Assembly (NCBI GenBank): GCA_003439945.1
Contig: QVRM01001260.1
Coordinates: forward strand, 986,501-1,050,500
DNA: 64,000 nt
From: Dermanyssus gallinae
Lineage: Eukaryota > Arthropoda > Arachnida > Mesostigmata > Dermanyssidae
Direction: 5' to 3'
The notes under the pieces are model-generated. The model was not told the origin of the DNA and made no database searches. It was given only the letters and a program-made list of their open reading frames with translations. This document shows positions 1-10,689 of this stretch, piece after piece (the first letter of the stretch is position 1; each line of letters starts with the position of its first letter). Both the position numbers and the translations under genes were made by a program.

Positions 1-346
1 GAAGAACAAAAATTGGCTTTTGCACCACGATAACGCCCCTGCTCACACATCGTTGCTTGTGCGCGAGTTTTTGGCCAAAAACAACACACTAATGATGCCG
101 CAGCCACCGTATTCCCCAGATCTGGCCCCCTGTGACTTTTTCTTGTTCCCTAAACTGAAGAGGCCCATGAAAGGACGACGTTACGCTACGCTTGACGAGA
201 TAAAGACGGCATCGAAGGAGGAGCTGAACAAGATTAAAAAAAATGGTTTTTTGAAGTGCTTCGAAGATTGGAAAAGCCGTTGGCACAAGTGTATAATATC
301 TCATGGGGATTACTTTGAAGGGGACAAAATAGATATTCATGAATAA
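1..346 (+). pseudogene. Mariner transposase, C-terminal half (M1)
   Basis: Cut by the left window edge. The visible part carries the second catalytic Asp in HDNAPAH and, 34 residues later, the third in YSPDLAPCDFF, which is the DD34D spacing of classical mariner transposases. It ends with the usual WKSRWHKC...GDYFEGD block and a stop at 344-346. The first catalytic Asp and the helix-turn-helix region lie outside the window, so intactness cannot be judged. The enzyme would cut and paste its own element at TA dinucleotides. The sequence after the stop runs into a probable terminal inverted repeat near 385-398 and then a (TA)n tract, consistent with a TA target. Confidence 0.85.
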
Positions 347-419
347 ATGAATAATTTTTGTAAAAACACAAAAGTCGCGATACGTTTTGAACACACTATG
401 TATATATATATATATATAT
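347..419 (+). mobile_element. Mariner M1 3' end and adjoining (TA)n
   Basis: The sequence between the transposase stop and the (TA)n at about 400-418 contains the GATACnTTTTGAACACACT-like end common to mariner 3' inverted repeats. The partner repeat is outside the window, so the exact terminus is inferred. Confidence 0.5.
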
Positions 420-1072
420 TAAACAAATATTCAGAGTAATATTTATGCGATACTAGGCGAACTACAGATACTGGATTATTTATAGTACAGAACTACAGAT
501 ACTTAATTATGTATAACTCTAGCCGTCGTCGCGCTCTGGCTTCAGATACTTTTTTTCAAGACCCCTCCCCACTAAACACACCCCGCCTTGGGATACTTAT
601 TTAAAACTACAGATACTTAATTTTTCAGGGTAATATTTCTGTGACACTAGGCGATCTACACCAATTAGATTATCAATGATTTGCTTTTGTTGTTCTTTGG
701 CGTTGTAAACATTTGCGGTTTAACAAGCTCTTAATGAAACACAAACCCACATGGAAATAACTCAATTTTATATGGAATGCCACCAGTAAATATCACACGG
801 ATTAATTAGCTATCCGCAACTAAATATGCCATATACCTGTTTAACAAGCCCGAAGTGCTTCTAGTAGCAGGTGAACGATCCAATGACATCTGAGGTCCTA
901 ACGATAAAAAGGTCTAGATGCTTCTAATGCCGTAACGTAATTCAATTAGATCTAGGGTAATTTATCACACAGAAAAAGCTTTCATATGCAGAGGTAGTCA
1001 GTCTTGCCGTAGAAAACAAGGAGCATTACTTAAATTGTGTCTTATTTTGTCTATTTTTGTGACTCGTTTCAG
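420..1072. other. No gene recognised
   Basis: AT-rich sequence with no convincing ORF or named repeat. It contains a locally repeated phrase (an 'actacagatact' motif at about 463, 491 and 606). Read as intron upstream of exon X1, which is an inference. Confidence 0.4.
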
Positions 1073-1189
1073 AGGTCCGGCTACGTGGTAGACATGCGAA
1101 TGCGTTACCAGATAAACTTCGAACTAATAGAAACAAAGGAGGACCCAAATATGACACTATTAATATACCCTGTCTTTTGGGAAGAACGG
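1073..1189 (+). CDS. Gene X exon 1: CD36-like ectodomain end
   Basis: A 117-bp, phase-0 open exon bounded by a strong acceptor (gactcgtttcag) and a GTACGT donor. Its 39 residues start RSGYVVDMRMRYQINFELI and end YPVFWEER, with one N-glycosylation sequon (NMT). The arrangement G-x5-8-R-x-Q-x-N, then Pro and Trp about 20 residues later, matches the distal ectodomain of CD36/SCARB/SNMP scavenger receptors, where xGxxxxxxKRxQxN is followed by PxxWxxE. These receptors bind lipids or lipoproteins at the cell surface. A homologous exon exists at 59222-59341 on the other strand. The upstream exons are off the left edge. The exon is well supported. The CD36 assignment is from memory of the family and is less certain. 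Confidence 0.65.
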
Positions 1190-2505
1190 GTACGTAGTTG
1201 CCAAGTTAGCTAACGTGAAGTTGGATAAAACTGAAATTCAGGCATTGTGTGGAATGAGACAAATATTTTTGAAAGGTTTTACCTTAGGCATAAAATAAGT
1301 ATATGGTACGTGTGTACGTTCGTATTATTACAACACGTATATTCATCGCAAACATAGGTTTCAACAAAGCCGTCAATGTACTCCTAAAAGAAACATATTG
1401 TTAACAGGTTTCATCGTAGAAACCTCTTGTTACTTTACCTTTTGTTTCACTACCAGGATTATTCATCATTCCAGCAGGGACTATTAAATAGGTTTGCCCG
1501 CGATAGTTTTTACAGTATATGTACCTTGAGCGTCGAGAAAAGTAATGGTTTTATGAATATTATCAAGGAATTTATCAAATACACATCCTATTATCTGTGG
1601 GCTCTTTAGTAGGCTACTGCTTGTTTTCAATTTACTTTTAGTCATTTATCTCAAAACACTTGGTTGACACACATCTCCGTCTGAGTCAGAATCATATCCA
1701 TTATTTGATCTAATGAGCTATCCCTATTGATACAAGCTACTCCAACAGTGCTGTCCATGTTTACTCTAAACAGTCACGATTTTATAAAGTATTCATATTA
1801 ATGGGTGACAATGGTGTAGATGCATTGTGTCATAACATATTAAGCAGTCGGCGTAAATCATGCTAAACGGTATCGTAAGCAACCTGGTATTATCGTAAAC
1901 AATAGTTCGCGTTTATGAAAACGGCAAACGTATTTTTAAAAACTGCGTACATCTTGATATCTACTGAGAAATGCAAGCTCCGTAGCTTCAAGCAACGAAA
2001 GTGCTGGTATACCAACTGGTAATACCTAATTAGAAAAACATTCAGATATTATACATATAAAGTGCAACTTTAATTTTTTTTTCTTGCTCTTCTAAAATAA
2101 TTGGCTTGGTTTGCTGGGGAGTTTAGAGCATGTCTGTTTGCTTTTTGAGAAAACGATTGCCAACAATGGGCTAGCGTTTTGTGCTCGCTTTTGAGGTACG
2201 TCTCCTTTCCGACTAATGTACCGTTATGAGGGAATAGGATACGCCCTTTAAAAGTCGAATAGATCCAGAACACATTCGCCAAAACTAAGCTTTTACCAAG
2301 AGTAAACAGAAAAGTTAATTTTTATTTTATTAGGCATTGTGCCTTTTACTGTTTTTTTGGAGTCTACTTCGCAAAGATGCGCACACAGATTCAGAATTGC
2401 GTTCTTTCCATTTAATGGCTTTGAACTCTGTCCGAATACGAGATGCAAATGAGGGGTAAATGCATAAATGAGAAATGCATAGCAACAAACTTTCGCGCGA
2501 CTCAC

Positions 2506-2598
2506 CTTATAGGCGGGGCACCAGGAATAGGGCCAGAGTAGTTGATAGTTTTCCAAGCCAGGCGTAAATTTGCACAGGTGTTCATCTCGATTCTCAGG
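2506..2598 (-). CDS. Candidate exon of unknown gene
   Basis: A 93-bp (31-codon) open stretch on the minus strand, bounded by an acceptor-like aacaacag and an excellent GTGAGT donor, phase 0 at both ends. It would encode a Cys/Trp-containing peptide (PENRDEHLCKF...WPYSWCPAYK). I do not recognise it. It lies inside an intron of gene X on the opposite strand, and no neighbouring partner exon was identified, so this may be chance. Confidence 0.2.
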
Positions 2599-2959
2599 CT
2601 GTTGTTTTTTTCTTAAAAAATAGGGGCCACAAACTCGGCAAGACAACCCAGAACGAACATTACAGTTGTTAAGCGAAGCGACCTCTCGACGCCGGAGGTA
2701 ACCGCATTTTAAGGCCGTTGATACTGTCAGAGTCAGAAGTGAGAACGAAATCCGGCGGAGCCATCTGAGGGGATGACTCGAGTTTCAATTGAGCACCTGA
2801 TCATCGAGCCGACTGCTGTTAACCTTCTGTTGCTGTCACGTTTCTTTAAGAATAATGACACACTGGTACAACTACAGCAAACGAGCTTAGATATTAGTGA
2901 CTGCTTCTTTAATGTGCAAATGAACAATCGTAGAAGCGAAGCAGTGGATGTAACTTAAC

Positions 2960-3540
2960 AAATAGCAAAAATTGACGTTCATATTCACATATCTGACGTG
3001 TAACCAAATATTTGCCTAAAAAGTCGGTTTGTAGGCTTGGCTGTAACTCAACCAGCCTCATCGCATCCTAATTAATCGGTAAATAAAGGCGTTTTCTATT
3101 AGGTTTTTTTTCTATTTTTTTCTACGACCGTCAAATAAGGAAGCCTTTATACGGGTACTACTGCTCTTTGGGATAGAAACATTGTTTCACCTAACTATGG
3201 AATTATTACCTAATCCACTAGTCATTAGCAGGTCGCAATCATCCGGCCCAATCGCTGGCTTGGTTTACGAATGCACCGATCAAGCTCACAGTTTTAAAGT
3301 CAATGTACCGTAACACCATTGCCACCAACAGCTATTAAATGTAGCTGGTATATAGGCGCTAGGCGCTATAATCATTATGAATAGGGGTAGTGGTTCTGAT
3401 AACGTGACTACGAACATTGGATTGTGGCGTCTGATGTTTTAACAGAAAAGCTGTGTAATCTGTTAAACTACCTATTCAGCAGAGGACATTTTTCCCAGGC
3501 ATAGCATGAGGCCAGGTCTAATCTGCTATTTAAGGCCAAA
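2960..3540. other. No gene recognised
   Basis: Intronic AT-rich sequence. No ORF, tandem repeat or transposon signature was recognised. Confidence 0.4.
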
Positions 3541-3600
3541 AACGGCGATAGCGTAAACGATTTAAGTCTCTACCGGGATATGGTGGAATATGGTACCGGA

Positions 3601-3760
3601 ATAAGTCAGAACATGGAGACCCCTTATGGGAACCCCGGCAATTCCATCGTCGCAGATCCATCCCGCTATATGCGAAGGGAGTATAGAAACGCTGTCATCA
3701 TGTATGCGGATGACATAGCAGTGGGCCATCGGGACTGCGGTGCCATACCTTGAATTGTCT
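3601..3760 (+). pseudogene. Reverse-transcriptase core scrap (YADD)
   Basis: Frame +1 at 3691 reads AVIMYADDIAVGH, the catalytic palm motif of non-LTR reverse transcriptases. It is preceded by a Gly/Pro-containing stretch that may be the decayed motif-4 region. Stops follow within 10 residues. No endonuclease or zinc finger is near. It is an old LINE fragment of undetermined clade. Confidence 0.45.
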
Positions 3761-5270
3761 GCGACTTAGAGACTTAAATGCTTTATTCTAAGACATGTCA
3801 TCGAACAGATTTCTATACGTCGTCAACATCTACAACTCTTTCTTGCTTTAACCTGAGCACCACAAGCTTTCCGAGGGGCGTTTAAGCAGCGACAGCGGTT
3901 ACAATATAGCCAACGGTGACTATCTCAGGGGGTAGGCAAGACGAGGACGACACCACTGTCGGCACCGTCTAATGGAGGAGGAGAGGCAAAACAAATCTTT
4001 GTATGCGCAGCTGATGAAGTGGGTAATCTCGAAGCGTTTGCTGGGTCAGGCACGTTCAGTGTGCTAAGAACAGCACGGCTGGTGGCAAAACCATCAGCTG
4101 TAAGCATATGCGCCTAATTCGTCGGCCGGAATATGTCTGTAGAGTTGATATTTAAAATGCGAACGTAGGGTGTTGATGCCGTTTTCTGTGTGGTACTGGG
4201 TGATGGCGACTACGCAAATTGCAGCAAGAGCAAATAATATGCGGAATTCTACCGATTGGCAGTTCTACGTAATATAGACAGTGGTAAATTTCGCACTTTG
4301 CCGATGCCAGTTTAAAAAAAAAGAACGATCTATGCGTAGACCTCTCCACTGTGAGAGTGACTATATTAGTCTTGAACCTCCCCCAAATCATCAGTCTGCA
4401 GAGGTTGCTGACACAGTAATATCTGGTGCACCAAAATTCGGTTTTTCAATGTCAACCATCGTCGGTGGAAATTTGAATGTCCGTAATGATAGGTTACTTT
4501 GGTCTTTGATGTGCAAATGCACGCAGAGGTCACATGTGTGTAAGTTACAATGAAAGCAGCGTAATTGACCTGCTGTTTCACGATCTTGTCGATGGCGAAA
4601 TTAAAAGTAATAGTACTTACAAAACTTTTTTTTCTGCTAACTACTGTCAATATGTTAATGTAATCGCATATTTCGTAAATGTTCGCGATGCCCCGAATAC
4701 CACATCAGTCTAATACCTATTCGTAATTTCACTGTTACGCGTGAATAAAACACTTCCGCCCCTATAATATTAGAAGAAAACACATTTCAACATATGTCCA
4801 CGGCAGTTTCTCTTGTGTTATGGCGACGTAGACCCGATTAATCCGACCACTATACGGCACGCTTGTTCAAATAGATTCATACGCAGCATAAGCACGTAGT
4901 TGGGGCTGCTTCTAGGCTACAGAATGAGCATCCTTCACACGAGCCGTGGCCATCCATGCGCGTTCACCTTAGTATGTAAACGAATGCAAGCGTAGCTTCT
5001 GCTGTAAGGCTTACAGATATGCACTGCATATCTAGCGATTAGGGTGAACTTAGTCACTAACTCATTATGAATTGCATTCCAGACAGAGATACATTTTTGT
5101 AAGTATTCTTTAAAACAATCGGAACCGTTAGTTCGCACTAACTCAATGATAATAACTATAGCAAGGGCTATAACCGCAACGGAAGGCGGGAATCTGAAAT
5201 CATTAGTTTAGCTGTTAGCTCTAAGTTAACTGTTCTAGTTGTTGTATAATTGTTCGTATCCTAATTGCAG

Positions 5271-5429
5271 AGCCGTCTCCCCGAAGATCGCAATCTTCTT
5301 ATAACGGTGCTTTCTGAGTCATCAGTATCGAGAAGGTGGTCAGCCACGATTGCCTGCGTATTTTTCTTCATGACTTTCCTTATTGCGGCGTGTCTTTTGA
5401 TTGATGTGCGCTCTTCAACGAAATCCCGT
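5271..5429 (+). CDS. Gene X exon 2: CD36-like C-terminal membrane helix
   Basis: A 159-bp, phase-0 exon with acceptor tcctaattgcag and donor CGT|GTAAGC. The 53 residues contain PEDRN near the start, an SRRW boundary at residues 20-23 and a hydrophobic helix (IACVFFFMTFLIAACLL) at about 27-43, followed by a basic segment. Aligned without gaps, 24 of 53 residues are identical to the exon at 52771-52929 on the minus strand. In CD36-family receptors this position holds the second transmembrane helix and short cytoplasmic tail. Following exon X1 (4.1-kb intron) in phase supports one gene. The start is set by the acceptor. An in-frame TTG six bases upstream is intronic. Confidence 0.7.
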
Positions 5430-5559
5430 GTAAGCAAATTTGCGACTTTATTACGAACAGCTTGAGCTTAATTAAACATTGGCAACAAATTGAAATTGCA
5501 CGTTCTGACCGAATTAATATTATGTTTTCGTGGCGTTTGGCGAGAATGTGGAGAACCAT

Positions 5560-5760
5560 GAACTAGTCATATATTCTTATTCTGTGTTACCGCATATGTT
5601 ACGCAATGGTACTATTTCATGCTATTATCTAGTAAATTGTTCTCTATACTTCTATTATTGCACAATGTATATAATGAAAACAGGACTTTTGTGAATAACT
5701 ATGTACATAATTGTCAACCCTTTGAATATAATAAAAGAGCACTTGAATTGAATTGAAAAA
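5560..5760 (+). repeat. Possible LINE 3' tail with (TTGAA)n
   Basis: AT-rich stretch ending aataaaagagcacttgaatt followed by further ttgaa units. A short tandem tail just after an AATAAA signal is typical of non-LTR retrotransposon 3' ends. No coding part of such an element is adjacent, so this is tentative. Confidence 0.25.
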
Positions 5761-6249
5761 TTGAAACATTTACAAACATATGTATACGTATACCTCATCT
5801 AGCCTACCTCTATGGAATGAATAAATTTTTGAACCACATAGCTTTTTTCATGAATACTTGCAAACAAACTCGAGAGCTACAGCCTCTGTACTGGGAAGGT
5901 TGCTCAGGGGCTAGATCGAAAATCATGTGCTCGTTGCATCGAAAGGTATATAAGAAGAATTAATTAATATATTATTATTAATAGAGTTTGAAGTAATGTA
6001 TTTAATTAAATAGCAACGATTTTCAGGAAAATGACAAATCAATGTCAAAAAATGCAAACTATGTACGTAAATGAAATGGTAATGCAGTAAGATTAATGTC
6101 GGTAACAGAGAGGGAATGCCGACGAAAGAAAAAAGAAAACAACAAGGAAGAAACAACATTTTTAAGGTTTATTAAAGGTCAAATGATCGAGAATGGCGGC
6201 AATGGCGGGAGGAATTATATTCCAAATATTAAATGAGTGATAACTAGTT
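5761..6249. other. No gene recognised
   Basis: AT-rich intronic sequence of gene X. Nothing identifiable. Confidence 0.35.
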
Positions 6250-6874
6250 CCATTATCAAGAAAGCGTGTTGACGGAGAAGTACTGGCGATTTACACCATA
6301 CTCCCTCCAAAACAGGCGACTTTTTGGTTGCCTATTGTGTGCGTCGTCGCGCGAACGTCCTTTGCAGGGGAGTATGGTGCAGTAATAGAGGGTATGATCT
6401 GGAAAAGGTCGCCAGCCTCTATAAAAATGTTGATGATTTTGTAAACGAAAATGGCGGATCAAAAACATGTCAGTTGTTTCACATTAAAGAAGTCGTGCTA
6501 TTTAAGTAGGAAGTCGATTGATTCTCTAGGCCGCAGACCAAATTTAGCACGGAAAGCTTTGTTTTGCAGAGACTGGAGTAGTACAATGACACTTTAATAA
6601 GTCCCACTTTAGATCACGCTACAGTAGCAGAGATGAGGCTGTTCTAGCGCCTTATAAACCAGAACGAGAATAGAGTTGAAACCTAGGAAATCGGAGATGG
6701 GCGAACGCAGCAACAGCAGATGCAAATTTATGTTGAATTATGTTAGCGTGGCTGTTCCATGTCATACGCTCATTAAAGACTAAACCCAGGCAGGTGACAT
6801 TTGAGGACAGCTCTAGTAGGGTACCACCCATTAATTAAGTCGCCCCTGTAGAGGCTCATGGAAGAGTAGGTCGT

Positions 6875-8450
6875 CTAGAAAAGTGCAACCTGGGCGTTTG
6901 TGGCGTTGATACTCACCAAAAAGTTGCAAAAAGCATTACGGCGAACGAAGCATTGGGCTCCGTTCGCCATATCAAAACCAGCCCGCAGGTTACCTTTAGA
7001 TAAAGGGACAAGCAGAATGCAGTCATGAGCATAAGCAACTGCACGTATACTGGAGAACCTATATAGACACCGTAAAGCTGTATTAATATAAAGTATAAAC
7101 AGGAAAGGCCCCGTTACAGATCCCTGAAGTATACTAAGGCGCATAGAGAACTAACTGGATAAGGCCGATTGGCCAGTGACGGTAATTACTCGATCCTGAA
7201 GGTACGACCAAAACCAAAAACAATTGCTATCATTAAAGCTTAGGGATCGAAGGATCAAGATCAAAATTTCAAAATCAATCTTTAACGGTCTTGCCAGCTC
7301 CTTTCGCACGAAAACCAAAATGTCTTAGCGAAAGAAAATTAAGAGAGTGGACGTGTGTCAAAGTGTGGCTTAATACACACCGTTCGAATGTCTTCGCAAG
7401 AAATTGAGTCAAGCTGAATGGCCGGTACCTGCTAGCCTCTTGGAGGGATCTCCTCTCCTTATAAAGATCACTTGCACAGGCCCTCTTGAAACAGCGTAAA
7501 AATGTTCTAGTATCGGTAGATAAGATAATTATATAAGCAATGACAAACGCGAGGAAGAAAACACTATTTTTGATTACTTTGAAATGTACTTTAGTGGCTG
7601 CGCCTTTCAGGTCGGTTATGCACTTGTTAATTACTTGAATTACAGTAGTTGGCGAATTATGTTGAAGTTGGAAAGAGACGTTTGAAAGGAAAGTTAGATA
7701 GTCGTGCAAGCTGCCACAAGGAGAGGGAGGGAAGACCTGCAACTGAGATCGCCAATAATCGCAAAATGTTTTCCAGGTCGGAATAGATAGCGGAACATAT
7801 AGTTAGTGTCGCCCACAACAACTCTGAGATCACCATCAGGTGGGCCTACCAGCTCACCAAGCGTATATATGAGATGTTTAGTCTGAAAATGAATATATAT
7901 ATATATATATATATTTTTAAGATTTTCCGTTTGGCTATTGTCCGTGTACGACTTTTTCGTGTCATGGCTAATTTTTATTTCACCCCGGCATTTACCTTGT
8001 ATAAAGTGAAAACCACGCAAACCAATTTAAGAGTGGTCGGTCTGGGTTTCAAACCCAGTCCTCCCGAATGCAAGGCAAAGGCTTTGCCACTAAGCCATCT
8101 TGTTCGGTTTCGCGTAAACATATTCGCATAAGCAAACACCAGTAAGACGTTGTGTCCGCCCGCGCCGACAAGCCACCACATGTACTGCCTGAATAGCGTC
8201 ATCTGAAGAAGAAAAAGTATTGACATCACGTACATCAATAAAATCGGAAACATATACAACAACACCACCGTCATCCCTAGAAACACGCAAGGAAGCGAAA
8301 CGCCTGTAACCCTCAATTTCATATAGACGCGTGGGTGCCGAAGCCACGATTCAGATAGGCAAACACAGTTCGGGTAATCAAGCCTCTTAACGAGTCTAGT
8401 AATCGCGACGGCGTCAATCCACACAATCTTCATTGTTCTCGTTGTTTATG
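6875..8450 (-). pseudogene. LINE J ORF2: endonuclease and reverse transcriptase remnant
   Basis: Visible pieces in order on the minus strand are CLSESWLRHP...GYRRFASLRVSRDDGGVVVYVS (APE endonuclease with the catalytic Glu in the LSESW block and the DGGVxVYV strand), a GDxNY-like piece, then SRYRPFSLTQFLAKTFERCV and HFGFRAKGAGKT (RT motifs 1-2). Next is QGSVTGPFLFILYIN (motif 4), then AYAHDC where the catalytic YADD should be. The Asp-Asp pair is altered to His-Asp, and frames change at least four times. It resembles Jockey/CR1-group LINEs. The clade is not certain. Confidence 0.6.
7880..8105 (-). mobile_element. tRNA-derived SINE (S1) in LINE J
   Basis: On the minus strand a tRNA-like head has a perfect A-box (TGGCTTAGTGG, 8097-8087) and a near-consensus B-box (GGTTTGAAACC, 8055-8045), with a body of about 130 bp and a terminal (TA)n at about 7915-7893. 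The head resembles an Ala-type tRNA. It splits the endonuclease of LINE J. No clean target duplication was identified. Transcription would be by RNA polymerase III. Confidence 0.75.
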
Positions 8451-9078
8451 CGGGTGCTGCGATTGTGGCCATTGTTTCTATATGAAGTGATGTTGTTGTT
8501 TTTGCTGTCGTTCATCGGCGAAATGTGTAACATAGGGACTCTTCTGCCGGGTGTTCTTATAACGCTCCGCAGATTTTGCACTAAGCTTCTTCTCTAAGTT
8601 TGCGGTCAGAGAAGCGCAAACAGCCACCGATCGACACAGTCCCTCAGGCCGGGCGCTGCCAATTCGATAAATTGGCATTGCTGACCCTGGTGTTAACAAG
8701 AGAGAGAGAGTAGAAAAGATTTAAGGACGTCCACTACTTTGCTTCTCAAAAAGCCACACGTTTTGCTTTCTTCCTTCTTGATACCACGGACGAGCGATTG
8801 AGTACACGGATTCGACTTTGGCCGATGAACGACTTGGCAAACAAGCGCTTATTTTCTTCTTTTTCTTTGCACACACTTTCTCTCTGCTCGAGCAACGACA
8901 CCGACTTCCCGATGACGTCGACTCGTTAATCAACCTTCGTCCCAAGATTGTTGAAGTAACGGCGGCGCTATCTCATTATTAGGCTCACGCAAAATTAGTT
9001 GGTTGATCTTCAGCTGGAAGGATGCTCCTCAACGATGCTGGTATTATTGGTAACAGCAGTTGCCCCATTGAGGCCGCC

Positions 9079-9150
9079 ATTTCTATTGTTGTTGTTGTTG
9101 TTGTTGTTGCTGCTGCCCTCGTCGTCGTCGCCGTTGTTGTTGTTGCAATT
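9079..9150. repeat. Degenerate (GTT/GTC/CTG)n triplet array
   Basis: A run of gttgttgtt with ctgctg and cgtcgtcg interruptions. Translated, it gives poly-Leu or poly-Gln shadows. It sits in the presumed 5' region of LINE J. Confidence 0.7.
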
Positions 9151-9650
9151 GTCGTTGTCGGCCGGCGGTGATGGTGATCACGCTGATTGTAGCCGGCGGC
9201 GACAGAGCTATTGCTGCCCCTATTTGTGTTTCCCTCACCCATTGCGGAATACTTTCGAAAAACGTGTAGATAAAATTGCAGCACAACAACAACAACAAGT
9301 GCTTTGGGAAGAGTGGTGGGCGAGCGTAGCAATGACGCAACAGGGTAGAAAGGTAGAAAAAGCGATCAAGCGATCCACGCGAAAAGACCACAAAGAAACG
9401 CATCAAACAGCTATGCACAAAACAGTCACTAATACTAGAGGATGATGCACCCTGCCACTCCTGAAACAAGTGTTGATAGTGGCCAATCTTCACATATTTC
9501 TTTAATCGCCGTCTTAGTGAAAGCCGGATACTAGAAACCCAGATAAAGTTATTCCAAAAGGCAAAGCAACACCAACAATAACCAATAACCAGTTTTCGGC
9601 GTAGCATCACCAAGAACGAGTATAGAAGCAATAATCTGCAATATGCTTGC

Positions 9651-9662
9651 CTATACTCACAT

Positions 9663-9696
<34 letters not shown>

Positions 9697-10590
9697 TAGA
9701 GGTAAATAGCGCCATACTACCGCGGCATGGCTTTTATAATGAAAAATCAGTCCGCACAGCATGCACGGAGCTCCATATAGAAACTAAATCGATTCTCGAC
9801 GTGCCGAAGAAGACAGAGTGGTTCTGTACGCAGCTCTCATAGATTTTTTAACTTTTCTTTTAAGGCAATCGTTCTTAATTCTAAACAGGACACAGATATC
9901 TAGGATTTCCCCAGCAATTCTTGTGACAACATGGCCGCTGACTCCCAGCGGTCTGGCTTATTATCTATTTTCAATTAGAATCGCTTAGAGAAAAGTTATT
10001 TACCAATGACGACGTCCGGCTAGATGACGTTCATGACTAGTGTACTACGCCGCCGCATCGTCATAGATTAAAAGCTGCCTTTGGCACCGCCTCGAACGAT
10101 TTTGCTAAGAACACCTGGCCACACTCCAGGCTACGTCATCTGTTCGGATGCATCGTCCGGCCAAATCATATAATCCTCAACGACGTGGTCTGTCAGTACA
10201 ATTTAGTTATGCAACCGAACGGATAGAGGGTGACAATCTTAACTAATTTTCTGTTTACCCCCCCCCCCTCCCCACCCTGTCCCATCAGCTATAAAATCTG
10301 CTCGCGATACAGTCGGCATAAATTTGCCAATGCTGATTCTCTTAAGGTCTTTTCGATCTTAAGATCCCCCTCCTATAGCATAATTACCGTTGCTGAAGAT
10401 ATTGCGTTGTACAGTCGCAATAAACTTTTTACACCCGGCGGGTGTTTGTTGGTACATAGCTAGGTTGTTCAACGAATTACCACAATTGTTAGGAGATTGC
10501 GCCACAAGTCAGTTAAAATGATCATCAATACAAAGCGACATTCTGCATTCTATTACGCGAAAAAAGCAAAGTTGCCAGTCGCGAAGGTAA
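9651..10590. other. (TA)n at about 9666-9694, then no gene recognised
   Basis: A (TA)n array followed by unique-looking sequence without a supported ORF. It contains a C-rich run at about 10259-10275. Confidence 0.4.
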
Positions 10591-10602
10591 TGGCTGTTTT
10601 TT
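10591..10602. repeat. Left target-site duplication of LINE A2
   Basis: TGGCTGTTTTTT here is repeated at 18322-18333, just outside the 5' end of the minus-strand element A2. The last Ts could be part of the element, so the firm core is about 10 bp. Confidence 0.65.
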
Positions 10603-10689
10603 ATTTGTTTTATTAACACCCAAACTGGGTAAATGTGTTTGTTTTACATCAAAATGTTTCGAGACGCCAACAATCTAGCGTTTTGCTAG

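Larger units (their letters stand above)
6250..9650 (-). mobile_element. Decayed LINE J (minus strand)
   Basis: Minus-strand order is 5' region (about 9650-8450), APE-type endonuclease (about 8435-8130), a SINE insertion, endonuclease remainder (about 7850-7750), reverse transcriptase (about 7500-6850) and a decayed C-terminal part to about 6250. The 5' region contains CAA/GTT triplet runs as in the 5' UTR of element B1. No target duplication was found, so the ends are approximate. It lies within the large intron of gene X. Confidence 0.6.

Noticed and set aside
8040..8105. A functional tRNA gene (also near 27720, 46100 and 61170)
   Set aside because: A and B boxes are present, but cloverleaf stems are incomplete and each sits in a SINE or LINE 5' UTR.
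7874..8131. ORFs containing YIYIYI runs here and at other (TA)n arrays (33077, 35394, 37821, 39651, 52645, 61005)
   Set aside because: They are translations of TA microsatellites, not proteins.
9083..9631. Possible poly-Gln protein on the minus strand
   Set aside because: The Gln run comes from a GTT triplet array. The rest has no domain and the frame is chance.
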